From assembly GCF_030150205.1 (NCBI RefSeq), contig NZ_JASLGT010000034.1, forward strand, positions 124,001 through 188,000: a stretch of 64,000 nucleotides of DNA. The letters run 5' to 3'. A program made the position numbers and the translations under genes. The notes under the pieces are model-generated. The model was given only the letters and a program-made list of their open reading frames with translations, did no database searches and was not told where the DNA came from. The DNA comes from Niabella sp. GTDB lineage: Bacteria; Bacteroidota; Bacteroidia; Chitinophagales; Chitinophagaceae. Position 1 is the stretch's first letter. Every line of letters begins with the position of its first letter. Shown piece after piece: positions 26,438 to 35,474 of the stretch.

Positions 26438-28150
26438 ATGATGAAGCGAAGACATTTTATGGAACTCCTGGGAGGAGGCAGCGCCGGAGCGTTGTTAGGC
26501 ACAGCCCTCCCGTTTACAGCCGCTGCAACCGGTACAAAAGTTACGGGCAATGGAACAGCGCAGCTGCAGGCCGATGTGGTGATTGCAGGCGGTGGTTTGG
26601 GCGGTGTGGCCGCTGCACTGGCCTGTTTGAGAAACGGATCAACCGTGATCCTTACAGAGGTGACCGATTGGCTGGGCGGACAACTCAGTTCCCAGGGCGT
26701 ACCGCCGGATGAACATCCCTGGATCGAAACACACGGAGCCCCCCGGTCTTACCGGGAGCTTCGTAACCATATCCGCAACTATTACCGGCAGTATTACCCG
26801 TTGTCGGAAAAAGCAAAGAATCAACCGCAACTGAACCCGGGCAACGGCGCGGTATCCCGTCTGTGTCATGAACCGGCTGTAGCAGAAACAGTGATCCGGC
26901 AACTATTGATGCCCTATCTTTCCAACGGGCAACTGGTGCTGTTGATGGAGCACCGTGCCGTAAAAGCCGATGTCGTAAGCACGCGTGTTACATCCATTGC
27001 CGTAAAGCATGAAAAAAGCGGGGAACAGCGGCTGTTGCAAAGCCGTTTCTTTATTGATGCTACGGAACTGGGCGACCTGCTGCCGCTGACCGGAACCGCT
27101 TATGTTACCGGAACCGAGTCGCGGAGTCAGACCAATGAACTCCATGCGCCGCTGCAGGCCGATGCCGCCAATAACCAGGCCTTTACCATGTGCTTTGCGA
27201 TAGACTATGTCGAAGGCGAAGCGCATACCATACCCCGTCCGGCGGATTATACCTTCTGGCGCAATTATACGCCGGCATTGCAACCCGCCTGGCCTGGAAA
27301 ATTACTCAGTCTCCAATACGCGCAACCCCAAACCCTGCAACCCAAGGAGCTGGGCTTTGCACCGGATGGCAGTGCGACCGGGTCCCTGCTGAACTTGTGG
27401 AACTACCGCAGGATTATCGACCGCAAGAACTTTAAAGACGGATTTTATAAAGGCGATATTTCTATTGTTAACTGGCCGCAGAATGACTATATGCCCGGGA
27501 ATATTGTAGATGTATCTCCACAGGTATTTAAAAAACACGTGGAACAGGCCAAACAGTTGAGTTTATCCCTCTTATACTGGTTACAAACGGAAGCCCCCCG
27601 GTCTGGTGGCCGCAAGGGCTGGCCGGGATTGCGGCTGCGCAGCGATATTATGGGTACTGCGGACGGATTGGCAAAATATCCGTACATCCGGGAATCACGG
27701 AGGATCAAAGCCCAGTTTACCATCCTTGAAGAACATGTTGGCCGGGAGCAGCGGGCAGCGGTAACGGGTACCACCCAACCGAAGGCTGCGGACTTTTTTG
27801 ATTCGGTAGGTATCGGGTATTACCATATTGACCTGCATCCCAGCAGCCGGGGTAATAATTATATCGATTTTCCGTCGCTGCCGTTCCAGATCCCACTGGG
27901 CGCCTTATTGCCGGAGAAGATGGAAAATGTTTTCCCCGCGAATAAAAATATCGGCACTACCCATATCACCAATGGGTGCTACCGCCTGCACCCGGTGGAG
28001 TGGAGCATTGGCGAAGCCGTTGGATTATTATTGGTATTTGCAAAGGCGCAGGGCGTATTGCCAGCAATGGTGCGTAAAGACCGGCAACTGCTGAAACAAT
28101 TCCAGGAATTTATCCGGAGCCAGGGCGTGGAAACCCGGTGGCCGGAGTGA
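26438..28150 (+). CDS. FAD-dependent oxidoreductase, Tat-type signal
   Basis: 570 aa from the ATG at 26438 (a second ATG follows at 26441); the frame extends to 26390, but the signal starts here. MMKRRHFMELLGGGSAGALLG is a twin-arginine-like signal. The Rossmann motif VVIAGGGLGG is at 47-56, with acidic E74 (ILTE) for the adenosine ribose. LGGQLSSQG and EHVGREQRA resemble FAD_oxidored (PF12831) proteins, often found near PULs of this phylum. The C-terminus contains NIGTTHITNGCYRLHPVEW, typical of the family. Substrate unknown. Divergent from the M1 peptidase across 113 bp. Confidence 0.88.
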   Translation: MMKRRHFMELLGGGSAGALLGTALPFTAAATGTKVTGNGTAQLQADVVIAGGGLGGVAAALACLRNGSTVILTEVTDWLGGQLSSQGVPPDEHPWIETHGAPRSYRELRNHIRNYYRQYYPLSEKAKNQPQLNPGNGAVSRLCHEPAVAETVIRQLLMPYLSNGQLVLLMEHRAVKADVVSTRVTSIAVKHEKSGEQRLLQSRFFIDATELGDLLPLTGTAYVTGTESRSQTNELHAPLQADAANNQAFTMCFAIDYVEGEAHTIPRPADYTFWRNYTPALQPAWPGKLLSLQYAQPQTLQPKELGFAPDGSATGSLLNLWNYRRIIDRKNFKDGFYKGDISIVNWPQNDYMPGNIVDVSPQVFKKHVEQAKQLSLSLLYWLQTEAPRSGGRKGWPGLRLRSDIMGTADGLAKYPYIRESRRIKAQFTILEEHVGREQRAAVTGTTQPKAADFFDSVGIGYYHIDLHPSSRGNNYIDFPSLPFQIPLGALLPEKMENVFPANKNIGTTHITNGCYRLHPVEWSIGEAVGLLLVFAKAQGVLPAMVRKDRQLLKQFQEFIRSQGVETRWPE

Positions 28151-28594
28151 ACCTTTTAGGTTTGTTTCAGGTTAGAATCGTTTTATACTTGATGAGCTAT
28201 TGGCTATTTACTGGTGCCCTTGCCTGGGGGGACATGTAGACTAGGGGGGACTATTGAATTATTTTAGATTTAACGTTCCTGGCATGTCCATCGTGGGATA
28301 GATTTATATTCCGGATCGTAATTATCTGAAAACTGATTGCTGATAGCTAAGGGCTGATAACTGAAGGCTGAAAACTGATCGCTAATCGCTGATCACCTTT
28401 TTTATGTTGTGCTCTGGAAATCAGCAACATCGGCGAGGTAATGGCCCGTTGATAGCGCAGGTCAGGCGCAGAAAAAATAGTCATCGGCGTAAACCAGCGA
28501 AAAAAATCTGCGCGCATCAGCGGGAAATACGATCGTTGATGCGCGTATTGACCGGCAGACTGCAATTGTGACAACGCATATCCGGCTGATACCG
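28151..28594. repeat. Intergenic repeats: heptamer array and palindromic unit
   Basis: No gene. 28326-28395 consists of ten uninterrupted 7-mers of the form CTGANNN (two read CTAANNN/CTAAGGG). 28450-28530 is one copy of the ...GGCGCAGAAAA...ATCTGCGCGCATCAGCGGGAA palindromic family. 28225-28255 holds two GGGGGGAC runs. The unrelated sequence 28151-28225 shows nothing I can name. Confidence 0.75.
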
Positions 28595-28602
28595 TACCTT
28601 TG
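28595..28602 (+). promoter_or_regulatory. rimO: Candidate -7 element for rimO
   Basis: TACCTTTG matches the Bacteroidota -7 consensus TAnnTTTG and lies 25 bp before the TTG start of rimO. The nearest TTG upstream (28566-28568) gives a 26-bp spacer, longer than usual, so the -33 box is uncertain. Confidence 0.45.
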
Positions 28603-28627
28603 CAACTTCTAAAATTGAAAATCCGGT

Positions 28628-29938
28628 TTGAAAGCAAAAACATTAAAAAAGGATAAGGTAAACATCATTACCCTTGGCTGCAGCAAAAATATGGTAGACA
28701 GCGAAGTGCTGAGCGGGCAACTAAGGGCCAATGATATTGATGTAACCCACGAGAACAAGAAATTTGATCACAATATCGTGGTGGTAAACACCTGTGGTTT
28801 TATTGACAAGGCCAAGGAAGAAAGCATCAATACGATTTTAGAACAGGTAGAATATAAAAAGCGCGGTAAACTGGATAAAGTATACGTAACGGGATGCCTG
28901 AGCGAACGCTATAAGAACAACCTGGAAACAGAGATCCCGGAAGTGGATGCCTTTTTCGGTACCATGGAATTGCCGCTGATCTTGAAACAATTTGAAGCCG
29001 ATTATAAAACCGAACTGCTGGGCGAACGCCTGCTGGCAACGCCCCAGCATTATGCCTACCTGAAAATTTCCGAAGGCTGCAACCGCACCTGTTCCTTTTG
29101 TGCCATCCCGCTGATGCGCGGTAAGCATGTCAGCAAAACCATTGAGCAGGTGGTGGCCGAAGCAGAAGGCCTGGTGAAGAAAGGCGTAAAAGAGATCATG
29201 CTGATTGCGCAGGAGCTGACCTATTACGGATTGGATATTTATAAGAAGCGTATGCTGCCCGACCTGATGAACCGCCTGGCAGATATTCCGGGCCTGGAAT
29301 GGATCCGTTTGCATTATGCCTATCCCACAAAATTTCCGCTGGAGATCCTGGATGTGATGCGCCAGCGTGACAATATCTGTAACTATCTCGATATGCCGTT
29401 GCAACATGCTGCGGATAATATGCTGGCTGCGATGAAACGGCAGATCACCCGGGCAGAGATGGAAGACCTGGTGAGTGCCATCCGCGAGAAGGTTCCGGGC
29501 ATTTGTTTACGCACCACGCTGATTGCAGGTTTCCCTGGTGAAACCCTGGATGATATTGAAGAATTAAAGCAATTCCTTGCGAAAGAGCGGTTCGACCGAG
29601 TAGGTATCTTTACCTATTCGCATGAAGAAGATACTACTGCTTACCTGTTGTCGGATACCATTCCCCAGGAAGAAAAAGAGCGCCGGGCCCAGGAAGTGAT
29701 GGAGTTTCAGCAGGAAATTTCCTTTGAACTGAACCAGGAAAAAGTGGGCCGCACCTTTAAAACCCTGATCGATAAAAAAGAGGCGGGCCGTTATATCGGC
29801 CGTACCGAATTCGACAGTGTGGAGGTAGATAATGAGGTGATCATTACTGGTACGGATAAATTAAAGATCGGTGAATTTTACAATGTACAGATCGAGAAGG
29901 CCTATGATTACGATCTGGAAGGTATTGTTGTAAAATAA
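28628..29938 (+). CDS. rimO: Ribosomal protein S12 methylthiotransferase RimO
   Basis: 436 aa. UPF0004 domain with LGCSKN (C18), NTCGFI (C56) and VTGC (C90) binding one 4Fe-4S cluster, the radical-SAM site SEGCNRTCSFC (C151, C155, C158) binding the second, then a TRAM domain at the C-terminus. LGCSKNMVDSE distinguishes RimO from MiaB. It methylthiolates an aspartate of ribosomal protein S12. No ATG occurs before residue 22, which is inside the domain, so TTG at 28628 is the likely start; length is normal for the family. Confidence 0.95.
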   Translation: MKAKTLKKDKVNIITLGCSKNMVDSEVLSGQLRANDIDVTHENKKFDHNIVVVNTCGFIDKAKEESINTILEQVEYKKRGKLDKVYVTGCLSERYKNNLETEIPEVDAFFGTMELPLILKQFEADYKTELLGERLLATPQHYAYLKISEGCNRTCSFCAIPLMRGKHVSKTIEQVVAEAEGLVKKGVKEIMLIAQELTYYGLDIYKKRMLPDLMNRLADIPGLEWIRLHYAYPTKFPLEILDVMRQRDNICNYLDMPLQHAADNMLAAMKRQITRAEMEDLVSAIREKVPGICLRTTLIAGFPGETLDDIEELKQFLAKERFDRVGIFTYSHEEDTTAYLLSDTIPQEEKERRAQEVMEFQQEISFELNQEKVGRTFKTLIDKKEAGRYIGRTEFDSVEVDNEVIITGTDKLKIGEFYNVQIEKAYDYDLEGIVVK

Positions 29939-30321
29939 CCGCTGGCAACCTCAGGGTACAAATCTTCCATCCTTCGATCGCAGCGGAGAAATCCCTATGT
30001 CATCGTACTAACCAGGTAGGATTAGAAAACCGGGTGCATGGATGACCCCGTAGAGACCCCTCCGCAGGGGTTGGGGTGACGATGATATTTCTTTCGTGTT
30101 ACAAATCTCCGGTCGTTTCGACCGCAGTGGAGAAACCTTTACGTCAACATACTACCGGGCAGGATTTAAAGATCCGCAAAGAGCAGGCAAATGAAATATA
30201 ATTGGAGCCGCCGGCGTATCTTAGTGTCATCAAACATTTCTCTGTATGGGCATTTTGAAAGCAATACAGAGCAGGTGAAAGCCCTTGCCGGTGCGTAAAT
30301 GATATAAATAAATCCAAAACG
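29939..30321. repeat. Intergenic stretch with duplicated 68-bp element and hairpin
   Basis: No gene. Two diverged copies of a 68-bp sequence lie at 29956-30023 and 30098-30166 (shared strings: ACAAATCT, CGACCGCAGTGGAGAAA or CGATCGCAGCGGAGAAA, ACTACC.GG.AGGATT). Between them, ACCCCTCCGCAGGGGT at 30056-30071 forms a strong hairpin extended by outer ACCCC/GGGGT. A fragment of the same element is at 42232-42262 near the GH29 gene. Confidence 0.6.
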
Positions 30322-31674
30322 ATGAAAAAAGCCTTTGTTTATTGCATCCTGCTGCAGCTGCTGTTGACCGTTCAGGTAATGGCACAGCAGGCGATTACAG
30401 CCTCCACAGCGTTGGAACGGTATCTTCAGAACGGAGATACCACCTATAAATGGGAACTAAGCGATTCCGCCGTGCTGGAAAACAGTACGGCATATCAATT
30501 GTTATTGACCTCTCAAAAATGGCATGGCTATACCTGGACCCACCAGCTCACCGTGCTCATTCCAAAAGAAAACCGGTACGATGGTGCCTTATTGTTTATC
30601 ACCGGAGGCAGCAATAACAAAGAGACCGGTTTGCCCAACTGGAGCGGTAAGAACGACCGCCTGGTGCAACAAATGGGTGCCATCGCCGCCCGGAATGCGG
30701 CCATCGTAGCTGTATTACGACAGGTGCCTCATCAACCCATCTTTGGCAACCTTACAGAAGACGCCGCTATTTCATATACACTGCACCAGTTTAAACAGGA
30801 TAGTGACTATAGCTGGCCCCTGCTATTCCCCATGGTAAAAAGCGCCGTGCGGGCGATGGATGCGGTACAGGATTTTTCAAAACAACGGCAAGCGCATGTC
30901 GTAAATCGTTTTGTAGTGGCAGGGGCCTCAAAGCGGGGCTGGACCACCTGGCTTACCGGAGCCAATGATCCCCGGGTTGTGGCCATTGGCCCGATGGTGA
31001 TCGATGTGCTGAATATGCCGGCAAACCTGCAGCACCAGATCGATGCTTATGGCGGGTACAGTGTGGAAATAGAAGACTATGTAAAACTGGGGATTGTACA
31101 GGGGATGGCCGGCTCGCAGGGCCGGGAGCTTGTTACTATGATCGATCCGTTCTCCTACCGGGAAAAACTGACCATGCCGAAGATGATCTTTATCGGTACC
31201 AATGATCCCTATTGGGTAGTGGATAATGTAAAAAATTACCTGGATTCGATTCCTGGTAACAACCTCTTGCATTATACGCCCAATGCCGGGCATGATCTCA
31301 ACAGGGGCATTACGGCCATGCCTGCACTCAGCGCTTTTTTCGGGATGACCCTGGCGCGGGTACCCTACCCGGTATGTAACTGGAATACGAAGATTAAAAA
31401 GCAGCAGGTAACGCTGGATATAACGGCAACAACAGCAGGGTTAAAAGGAATTACGTTATGGTATGCCGGTTCTGAGGATCAGGATTTCCGGAATGAAAAA
31501 TGGATGAGCCGGGAGCTGCCGGCCGGTAATGGATCTGCCATCAGGATCAGAGAGCCTTTACCTGTTAAAGGGTATCATGCGTTTTATGCAGCGTTAAAAT
31601 ATGAACGTTCAAACGGTGACCCGTATACGGTTTGTACGCGCGTATTTGTAGCGGATCCGAAGCGGATCTTATAG
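30322..31674 (+). CDS. PqaA-like (PhoPQ-activated pathogenicity-related) alpha/beta-hydrolase
   Basis: 450 aa, signal peptide MKKAFVYCILLQLLLTVQVMAQ. Strings such as YKWELSDS, LTSQKWHGYTWTHQL, RFVVAGASKRGWTTWLTG (nucleophile-elbow-like GASKRG), DPRVVAIGPMVIDVLNM, FIGTNDPYW and NAGHDLN match the PhoPQ-activated protein family (PF10142). The GxSxxG with Ser, the Asp in TNDPY and the His in AGHDL would form an alpha/beta-hydrolase triad. Exported; substrate unknown. Monocistronic. Confidence 0.87.
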   Translation: MKKAFVYCILLQLLLTVQVMAQQAITASTALERYLQNGDTTYKWELSDSAVLENSTAYQLLLTSQKWHGYTWTHQLTVLIPKENRYDGALLFITGGSNNKETGLPNWSGKNDRLVQQMGAIAARNAAIVAVLRQVPHQPIFGNLTEDAAISYTLHQFKQDSDYSWPLLFPMVKSAVRAMDAVQDFSKQRQAHVVNRFVVAGASKRGWTTWLTGANDPRVVAIGPMVIDVLNMPANLQHQIDAYGGYSVEIEDYVKLGIVQGMAGSQGRELVTMIDPFSYREKLTMPKMIFIGTNDPYWVVDNVKNYLDSIPGNNLLHYTPNAGHDLNRGITAMPALSAFFGMTLARVPYPVCNWNTKIKKQQVTLDITATTAGLKGITLWYAGSEDQDFRNEKWMSRELPAGNGSAIRIREPLPVKGYHAFYAALKYERSNGDPYTVCTRVFVADPKRIL

Positions 31675-31784
31675 CCATCAGCTTTCAGCAATCAGCCGGA
31701 CGTCCCCCATGTCTCCTGGTCTCCCAGATTACAACGATGCTGCCTTAATATTATTACCTATTTTTATCCGCAAAATAAACCAAT

Positions 31785-32327
31785 ATGAAAAAAGTGATCC
31801 TGGACCTGGCGGTTACCCTTGATGGATTTATTGAAGGCCCCAACGGGGAAATTGACTGGTGCATTATGGACGATGATATGAATTTTGACGGTTTTCTTTC
31901 CGGTATCGATACCATTTTTTACGGGAGGGTCAGCTACGATCAATGGGGCAATTTTCAACCGGATGCAACGGCCAGCGATGCGGAACAACAATTGTGGAAG
32001 GCAGTGCACTCAAAAAAGAAAATTGTTTTCTCTACCCGTCCGCCGGAGGACGAAAGGGCAACATTTATTGCAGAAGATATCGCGGAAAGGGTAAATGAAA
32101 TTAAAAAACAGGGCGGCAAAGATATCTGGCTCTATGGAGGTGCCGGCCTGATCAAAACCTTTATCCATGCCGGTTTGGTCGATGTATACCGGATATCGGT
32201 GCATCCCATCGCTTTGGGCAGCGGCAAACCGTTGTTTGAAGACCTGAAAGAGCGGCTGGAATTGAAACTGGTAGAAACGCATACCTTCCGGTCCGGCGTG
32301 GTACAGTTGATTTATGAGCGGAAATAA
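31785..32327 (+). CDS. RibD C-terminal/dihydrofolate-reductase-like protein
   Basis: 180 aa. The N-terminus MKKVILDLAVTLDGFIEGPNGEIDW and the later FYGRVSYDQWGNF, KKIVFSTRP and IWLYGGAGLIKTFIHAGLVDVYRISVHPIALGSGKPLF are typical of the RibD_C/DHFR-like fold. Proteins of this stand-alone group are NADPH-dependent reductases of mostly unknown substrate. Soluble. 108 bp before the next small zinc protein. Confidence 0.88.
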   Translation: MKKVILDLAVTLDGFIEGPNGEIDWCIMDDDMNFDGFLSGIDTIFYGRVSYDQWGNFQPDATASDAEQQLWKAVHSKKKIVFSTRPPEDERATFIAEDIAERVNEIKKQGGKDIWLYGGAGLIKTFIHAGLVDVYRISVHPIALGSGKPLFEDLKERLELKLVETHTFRSGVVQLIYERK

Positions 32328-32435
32328 TAATAAGGAGAGTTGGTTTTGATGAACGCAGCAACCGGCATTTATCGCTATATTTATACCCGGAAACAAATGA
32401 ACTACACATGAAGCAACCCAAAACAGCATGCAGCC

Positions 32436-32951
32436 ATGAATGTCTTTAAAAAATTATTTAGCTCCGGTAAACCGTCTGCGTTGATCAAATGCCCCCGGTG
32501 TTTGGGAAAAGGCCAGGTGGATCAGGAAGATATCAGGCGGCTGAAACAGGAATTAATGTGGTTGCCGGGTACCTGCGCTTATTGTAACGGAACCGGAACC
32601 GTGGATCCCGAAGTAGTGAATAATGTACCGCCCGATGCCGGTTTTTTGGTAACGAATCTGCCGGAAAAAGAACGAAAAAAAATACTGCAAGGCCATCCGG
32701 ATGCGTTGGAGCGGGGTAGGCAATACGAGGAGGATGCCCGTCAATTTATCGAACAAATCAGCTACCTGCATTTTGAAAAGGGGCTGAGTTCCTCGGAAAT
32801 CGCCGGCTTTTTTTTAACAGGGAAGGAGCTGACAGAAACCTACGAAGCGGAAAAACAGGAACTGGTTTTGTTTATAGAAGATGTGATTCAAAATGAAAAA
32901 GGGGCGGGCACAAACGGTTTTGGCGCCACGGGTGAAAACAGCGATTGGTAA
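32436..32951 (+). CDS. Hypothetical protein with DnaJ-like double CxxC motif
   Basis: 171 aa. Two CxxCxGxG motifs, CPRCLGKG (near 19-26) and CAYCNGTG (near 47-54), form one zinc module like half of the DnaJ zinc-finger region. The rest is acidic and helical (RKKILQGHPDALERGRQYEEDARQFIEQI). No J-domain. Function unknown; the zinc module hints at protein or RNA contacts. Confidence 0.7.
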   Translation: MNVFKKLFSSGKPSALIKCPRCLGKGQVDQEDIRRLKQELMWLPGTCAYCNGTGTVDPEVVNNVPPDAGFLVTNLPEKERKKILQGHPDALERGRQYEEDARQFIEQISYLHFEKGLSSSEIAGFFLTGKELTETYEAEKQELVLFIEDVIQNEKGAGTNGFGATGENSDW

Positions 32952-32987
32952 AAAGATTGCCCCTAAATCATATAACAACTATAAAGA

Positions 32988-33482
32988 ATGACAGCATCTG
33001 TAAAAAGATATCATCTGGAAAAAAGTTACTGGACCGATGAGGATTTTGATCAGATGGGTTGGCACGATAATCATATATACGCGATTTCTTTTGGCGGGAA
33101 TTTTGAGCTGCTTTTTGATATTGATTATATTTTTAAATGGGTATTGACAGATAAGACCTATCACTTTTGGATAGCACCCTGTACCCTCGTTTTTGAGAAT
33201 GCGTATAACCTGCAATTGAATATAAGTTCCTGGGATATGGGAGTTGAAATTGATGGTATATCCCGGAAAAACCCGCGGCGGCCAAAAAATGCTGATTATA
33301 TCGAACGGCAAACCGAGATGGATTGGCTGATAGATACACATCAGGGAAGTATCTCCTTTAGATCCGTTGGATACCGGCAGTATGTAAGGCAGTTCCCGCG
33401 GTATTGTTCAACCCAGGTAATTGATCAGAGGGAGCGTGGCGGTATTTCGTTTGATGAGATCGCTATACTGCCCGCAGGTTGA
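32988..33482 (+). CDS. Conserved hypothetical protein
   Basis: 164 aa, soluble, no motif I can name with certainty. The strings DDQMGWHDNHIYAISF (approximate), LLFDIDYIFKWV and WIAPCTLVFENAYNL look conserved-domain-like, a beta-rich single domain. 36 bp after the preceding small gene, so possibly co-transcribed. Could be an immunity-type protein, but no cognate toxin is seen. Confidence 0.68.
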   Translation: MTASVKRYHLEKSYWTDEDFDQMGWHDNHIYAISFGGNFELLFDIDYIFKWVLTDKTYHFWIAPCTLVFENAYNLQLNISSWDMGVEIDGISRKNPRRPKNADYIERQTEMDWLIDTHQGSISFRSVGYRQYVRQFPRYCSTQVIDQRERGGISFDEIAILPAG

Positions 33483-33567
33483 GATCTTATTAGAATAATA
33501 AAATCCTATTGGAGCCTGGCTATCTTTATATAACTTGCTGTTTGAATGTTGCAAACAGGCAGATAAT

Positions 33568-34506
33568 ATGAATACCACGAAACCCACATCCCTGGAAGCA
33601 TTTTATGAAGAGGCGGCCGCCTTAACGGGTAAGGAGGTGAACGCATTATTGCCGCCGGGCATCGGCAAAGAGATCGGTCATTTTAATATTTTTGATATAG
33701 CCGCTACCATCGAGGCTGCAAAACGGAAAAAGGAGATGCCCTACAACCGGAGGGCCTATTATAAGATCAGCCTGATACGCGGACGGAACCGGGCAGAATA
33801 CGCCGATAAAGTGATTGATATCGCCGGTAATGCCCTCTTGTTTGCCACCCCCAAAGTGCCGTACCACTGGATTCCGCAGGACCCCGGTCAGTCCGGTCAT
33901 TTTTGTGTATTTACGGATGCCTTTCTTGTAAAAAATAAAAGTGGCGTGGTACTGGAGGAGCTGCCGATCTTTCAACCGGGAGCCTACCCCGTTTTTGAAA
34001 TCACCGGTGAACAGGCCGTGGAAATTGAATCCGTCTTTTTGAAAATGAAAAAGGAAATCGCTTCCGATTATGCCTTTAAATACGACCTGCTGCGCAATTA
34101 TGTGCTGGAGCTGATCCACTACGGGCAAAAGCTGCAACCAGCCCCTACAACTAATGGTAGTCAAAATGCAGCGGCCCGTGTTACCGCACTTTTTATCGAG
34201 TTGCTGGAGCGGCAGTTTCCCATTGAATCGCCACAGCAACAATTGCAGCTGCGTACCGCCAAGGACTATGCCGGCCGGTTGTCCGTGCACGTAAACCACC
34301 TCAATAAAGTATTGAAAGAACACACAGGAAAAACCACCACCGCAATGATCAGCGGCCGCATCTTACAGGAGGCAAAGATCTTATTAAAACAAACCGGTTG
34401 GACCATTTCTGAAATTGCCTATAGCCTCGGTTTTGAGGAAGTGGCGCATTTTTCAAACTTCTTTAAGAAACAGGCGGCTGTTACGCCGGCTTTGTTCCGC
34501 TCCTGA
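33568..34506 (+). CDS. AraC-family transcriptional regulator
   Basis: 312 aa from the ATG at 33568 (an earlier in-frame TTG at 33535 is less likely). N-terminal cupin-like sensor domain (VIDIAGNALLFATPKVPYHW), a linker, then two helix-turn-helix motifs in the last 90 residues: YAGRLSVHVNHLNKVLKEHTG and ISEIAYSLGFEEVAHFSNFFKKQ. Followed by an SDR gene in the same direction; the gap holds direct repeats spaced 21 bp, the spacing AraC proteins bind, so the SDR gene is a probable target. Confidence 0.92.
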   Translation: MNTTKPTSLEAFYEEAAALTGKEVNALLPPGIGKEIGHFNIFDIAATIEAAKRKKEMPYNRRAYYKISLIRGRNRAEYADKVIDIAGNALLFATPKVPYHWIPQDPGQSGHFCVFTDAFLVKNKSGVVLEELPIFQPGAYPVFEITGEQAVEIESVFLKMKKEIASDYAFKYDLLRNYVLELIHYGQKLQPAPTTNGSQNAAARVTALFIELLERQFPIESPQQQLQLRTAKDYAGRLSVHVNHLNKVLKEHTGKTTTAMISGRILQEAKILLKQTGWTISEIAYSLGFEEVAHFSNFFKKQAAVTPALFRS

Positions 34507-34518
34507 TGATTATTTGAT

Positions 34519-34577
34519 TTTTGCAAATAATGGATTGATGTTTGCAATAGCAGTCACTGCAGACTATTGCAACTTTG
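34519..34577 (+). promoter_or_regulatory. Candidate AraC operator and promoter of the SDR gene
   Basis: TTGCAAATA at 34521-34529 and TTGCAATAG at 34542-34550 are direct repeats 21 bp apart. An inverted copy CTATTGCAA is at 34564-34572, making a 9-bp perfect inverted repeat with 34542-34550. The stretch AACTTTG at 34571-34577 resembles a -7 element. The start codon of the SDR gene is at 34598. Confidence 0.45.
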
Positions 34578-34597
34578 CGTATCAAAATAATAATGAT

Positions 34598-35362
34598 ATG
34601 AATGCTAAAAGCAAAGTAGCCCTGGTAACCGGGGGAAGCAGGGGATTGGGTAAGAATATGGCCATTGCCCTTGCAAAAAAGGGGATCGATGTGGTGTTAA
34701 CCTATAACAGCAACAGGGAAGCGGCTGATGCCACCGTTGCAGAGATACGGGCACTGGGACAACAGGCGGCGGCCTTTCAGCTGGATACCAGCAATAGCGG
34801 GTCTTTTGATGATTTTGCCCGGAAGCTGACGGATTATTTAAAGGCGGAAACCGGCAGTCCGAATATTGATTTCCTCGTTAATAATGCCGGTACCGCTTTG
34901 TATGCACCGGCTGTTGACACAACCGAAGAACAACTGGACGATATTGTAAACATTCATTACAAGGGTGTGTTTTTCCTTACACAAAAACTGCTGCCATTTA
35001 TCAATGACGGCGGGGGCATTGTAAATATTTCATCGGGGTTGACCCGCATCACATTTCCGGGTTCCTCCGTGTATGGATCGATAAAGGCCGCAGTAGAAGT
35101 GCTCACCCGCTACCTGGCCCAGGAATTAGGCCCAAGGAAGATACGGGTGAATGTGGTGGCTCCCGGTGCGATTGAAACGGATTTTGGCGGCGGCCGCACC
35201 AGAGATAATAAAGAGATCAATGCCCGGATCGCAGGCATTACCGCTTTGGGAAGGGTAGGCCTGCCGGATGATATCGGTGGCGTAGTGGCCTTTCTGTGTA
35301 CAGAAGATGCCCGCTGGATCAACGGACAGCGGATCGAGGTATCCGGCGGACAGGCGTTATAA
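34598..35362 (+). CDS. Short-chain dehydrogenase/reductase
   Basis: 254 aa from the ATG at 34598; the longer frame overlaps the AraC gene. Classical SDR: cofactor motif TGGSRGLG at 11-18, NNAG at 95-98, catalytic S145/S146, Y159 and K163 (YGSIK). C-terminal GRVGLPDDIGGVVAFLC and WINGQRIEVSGGQAL are typical of classical SDRs of the FabG-like group. NADP(H) use is suggested by the basic residue after the first strand (SRGLGK). Substrate unknown; probably AraC-controlled. Confidence 0.93.
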   Translation: MNAKSKVALVTGGSRGLGKNMAIALAKKGIDVVLTYNSNREAADATVAEIRALGQQAAAFQLDTSNSGSFDDFARKLTDYLKAETGSPNIDFLVNNAGTALYAPAVDTTEEQLDDIVNIHYKGVFFLTQKLLPFINDGGGIVNISSGLTRITFPGSSVYGSIKAAVEVLTRYLAQELGPRKIRVNVVAPGAIETDFGGGRTRDNKEINARIAGITALGRVGLPDDIGGVVAFLCTEDARWINGQRIEVSGGQAL

Positions 35363-35474
35363 AGCATGATCATTCAGCGCATTGGCTCAAAAGTAAACAG
35401 TCATGTTACCGGTAAGAATCGATTTCTTACCGGTACTTTATGATCAGCACCTTTTGGGAGATTGCTTTTCCAAC

